Shown: in pieces, positions 63,008-64,000 of the stretch
How positions within the stretch are numbered: the first letter of the stretch is position 1
How the letters are laid out: each line of letters opens with the position of its first letter
Origin: Alphaproteobacteria bacterium
Lineage (GTDB): Bacteria > Pseudomonadota > Alphaproteobacteria > Rs-D84
Assembly (NCBI GenBank): GCA_017511715.1
Contig: JAFWJF010000008.1
Span: 86,656-150,655 of the forward strand
Direction: 5' to 3'
DNA length: 64,000 nt
Program-made: the position numbers and the translations under genes
Notes under the pieces: generated by a model
What the model saw: only the letters and a program-made list of their open reading frames with translations
The model's database searches: none
What the model was told of the DNA's origin: nothing

Positions 63008-63784
63008 ATGAAAACAAAAATATCTGTGATTATACCTGTGTTTAATGGGGCAAAATATTTGCCAAGATGTTTAGATTCTTTGTTGAATCAGACTTTTCAA
63101 GATTGGGTGGCAATATGTATTGACGATGGCAGCACCGATAATACTGCGATTGTGTTGGATAAATATGCGACGCAAGATAAAAGGTTTATTGTTATTCATA
63201 AAAAAAATGCCGGGGTCAGCGCTGCGCGTAATGATGGTATAAAATTGGCAGAATCTGAATATATTCACTTTATGGATGCAGACGATATTTTGGATGCCGA
63301 TTATTATGAAAAGATTATGAAAACGGCCAATCAGATTAAAGCAGATATTTACGGGACAGGTTTTGTTTCAGATAGTAGGTATTCATCAAATCTGGTTTAT
63401 AAAAAAAGTCATGTTTTACAAACATTGTTTGCAAAATTGTTTTGGAGTCAGGCTTTGGTTAAGTCTTTCGTTTGGCGGTATGTTTTCAGAACAGATTTTA
63501 TCAAAAAAAACGGGCTTTGTTTTGACACAAATTTGATTTCACAGGAAGATGCGTTGTTTGTTTTGAATTCCTTTGTGTTAGCAGACAAGGTCGTTATTGT
63601 TCCAAATGTAAATTATCATTATATTTTCAATGAAAATTCCGCGCTTAATAAAAAGGGCAAGGCACATCATGATAAATTAAAACAGCAATACAAAATAGGC
63701 AAACAATATAAAATAAAATATGCCAAAGATAATAATGTCTTGTTTTTATGGCAATGGCGCAAAATTATAAAATTATTTTTCTAA
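63008..63784 (+). CDS. Glycosyltransferase family 2, shorter
   Basis: 258 residues: KISVIIPVFNGAKYLPRCLDSLLNQTF, IDDGSTDNT, KKNAGVSAARNDGI and FMDADDILD near 92. The first 100 residues are close to the preceding gene in protein and DNA, so they share recent ancestry; the C-terminal half differs (ISQEDALFVLNSF). It is short but has a complete catalytic domain. Its stop overlaps the converging gene by 12 bases. Confidence 0.88.
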   Translation: MKTKISVIIPVFNGAKYLPRCLDSLLNQTFQDWVAICIDDGSTDNTAIVLDKYATQDKRFIVIHKKNAGVSAARNDGIKLAESEYIHFMDADDILDADYYEKIMKTANQIKADIYGTGFVSDSRYSSNLVYKKSHVLQTLFAKLFWSQALVKSFVWRYVFRTDFIKKNGLCFDTNLISQEDALFVLNSFVLADKVVIVPNVNYHYIFNENSALNKKGKAHHDKLKQQYKIGKQYKIKYAKDNNVLFLWQWRKIIKLFF

Positions 63785-64000
63785 GATTTTTTTCAGATTA
63801 TTTTTTGATTCATTATACATTTCTTGGGAAAGTTTATTCAGTCCTTGATACAGTTTTGTATAGTGATTATCAGTCATCAAAATAGCCTGTTCCATGGCAT
63901 CTGTTAAATTGTTGCCTTGATAAACGATGGCATTTGTGTCATCAAAATCGTAAAAGTCCGCAAACTCTTTTTGGATAACAGGTATTTTATTAAAACCAAA
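63773..64000 (-). CDS. C-terminal part of a probable glycosyltransferase (gene continues beyond the window)
   Basis: The minus-strand frame is open from the window edge to TAA at 63773-63775, giving 75 residues. The segment IPVIQKEFADFYDF, then YQGNNLTDAMEQAILMTDNHYTKLYQGLNKLS resembles the end of GT4-type or other glycan-chain enzymes, where a glycine/asparagine turn precedes C-terminal helices. It converges on the glycosyltransferase cluster. The family is a guess from context; that it is coding is well supported by the long open frame and codon use. Confidence 0.5.
   Translation of the reverse strand, partial: FGFNKIPVIQKEFADFYDFDDTNAIVYQGNNLTDAMEQAILMTDNHYTKLYQGLNKLSQEMYNESKNNLKKILEK

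Overview
The window is AT-rich, gene-dense DNA from a Gram-negative bacterium. It carries lipid A genes (lpxK, lpxC, a PagL-like deacylase), a Lol lipoprotein exporter, outer-membrane lipoproteins, an AsmA-like protein and an LpoA-like protein. AspS, AddB and the acyltransferase/lpxK pairing look alphaproteobacterial. Together with the base composition, the cysteine-rich secreted family and many surface glycosyltransferases, this suggests an uncultured host- or gut-associated alphaproteobacterium. The placement is an inference from protein appearance; no search was run.

Layout. 1-3.3 kb: end of a glycan locus (radical SAM protein, a GT11 gene broken by a stop codon), two phage-tail-like genes and initiator tRNA-Met. 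3.4-6.4 kb: lipid A operon. 6.4-11 kb: R64-type type IVb pilus genes pilO-P-Q-R. 11-13 kb: a structured leader, the first of five secreted Cys-rich paralogues, and tandem GC-rich structured repeats. 13-21 kb: RusA-like gene, gyrB, two DNA glycosylases, pagL, tRNA-Met, tRNA-Thr and aspS behind a T-box leader. 21-29 kb: AsmA, uvrB, tsaE, and an ftsQ-ftsA operon in which FtsA is fused to ribulose-phosphate epimerase. 29-34 kb: PilN-like secretin, lolCE/lolD and small membrane proteins. 34-42 kb: two glycosyltransferases and four tandem secreted paralogues, then tRNA-Tyr and tRNA-Gly. 42-48 kb: lpoA, rsmI, engB, addB, xth. 48-53 kb: three tandem acyl-CoA synthetases. 53-61 kb: mnmE, ruvA, yebC, secB, mltA, dciA-like, ruvC, an MFS transporter, recA. 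61-64 kb: another glycosyltransferase cluster, cut by the window end.

Two themes stand out. Envelope and surface functions are spread through the window: lipid A, Lol, pilus/secretion, variable Cys-rich secreted proteins and glycosyltransferases. RNA-level features are also unusually rich: a T-box on aspS; three elements lying downstream of tRNA terminators that carry inverted and direct partial copies of the adjacent tRNA 3' end; a pair of 67-68-nt motifs with compensatory stem changes; a three-way-junction leader; and tandem cloverleaf-like repeats. The strongest candidates for something undescribed are the tRNA-linked elements, the T-box-regulated aspS, and the FtsA-Rpe fusion.
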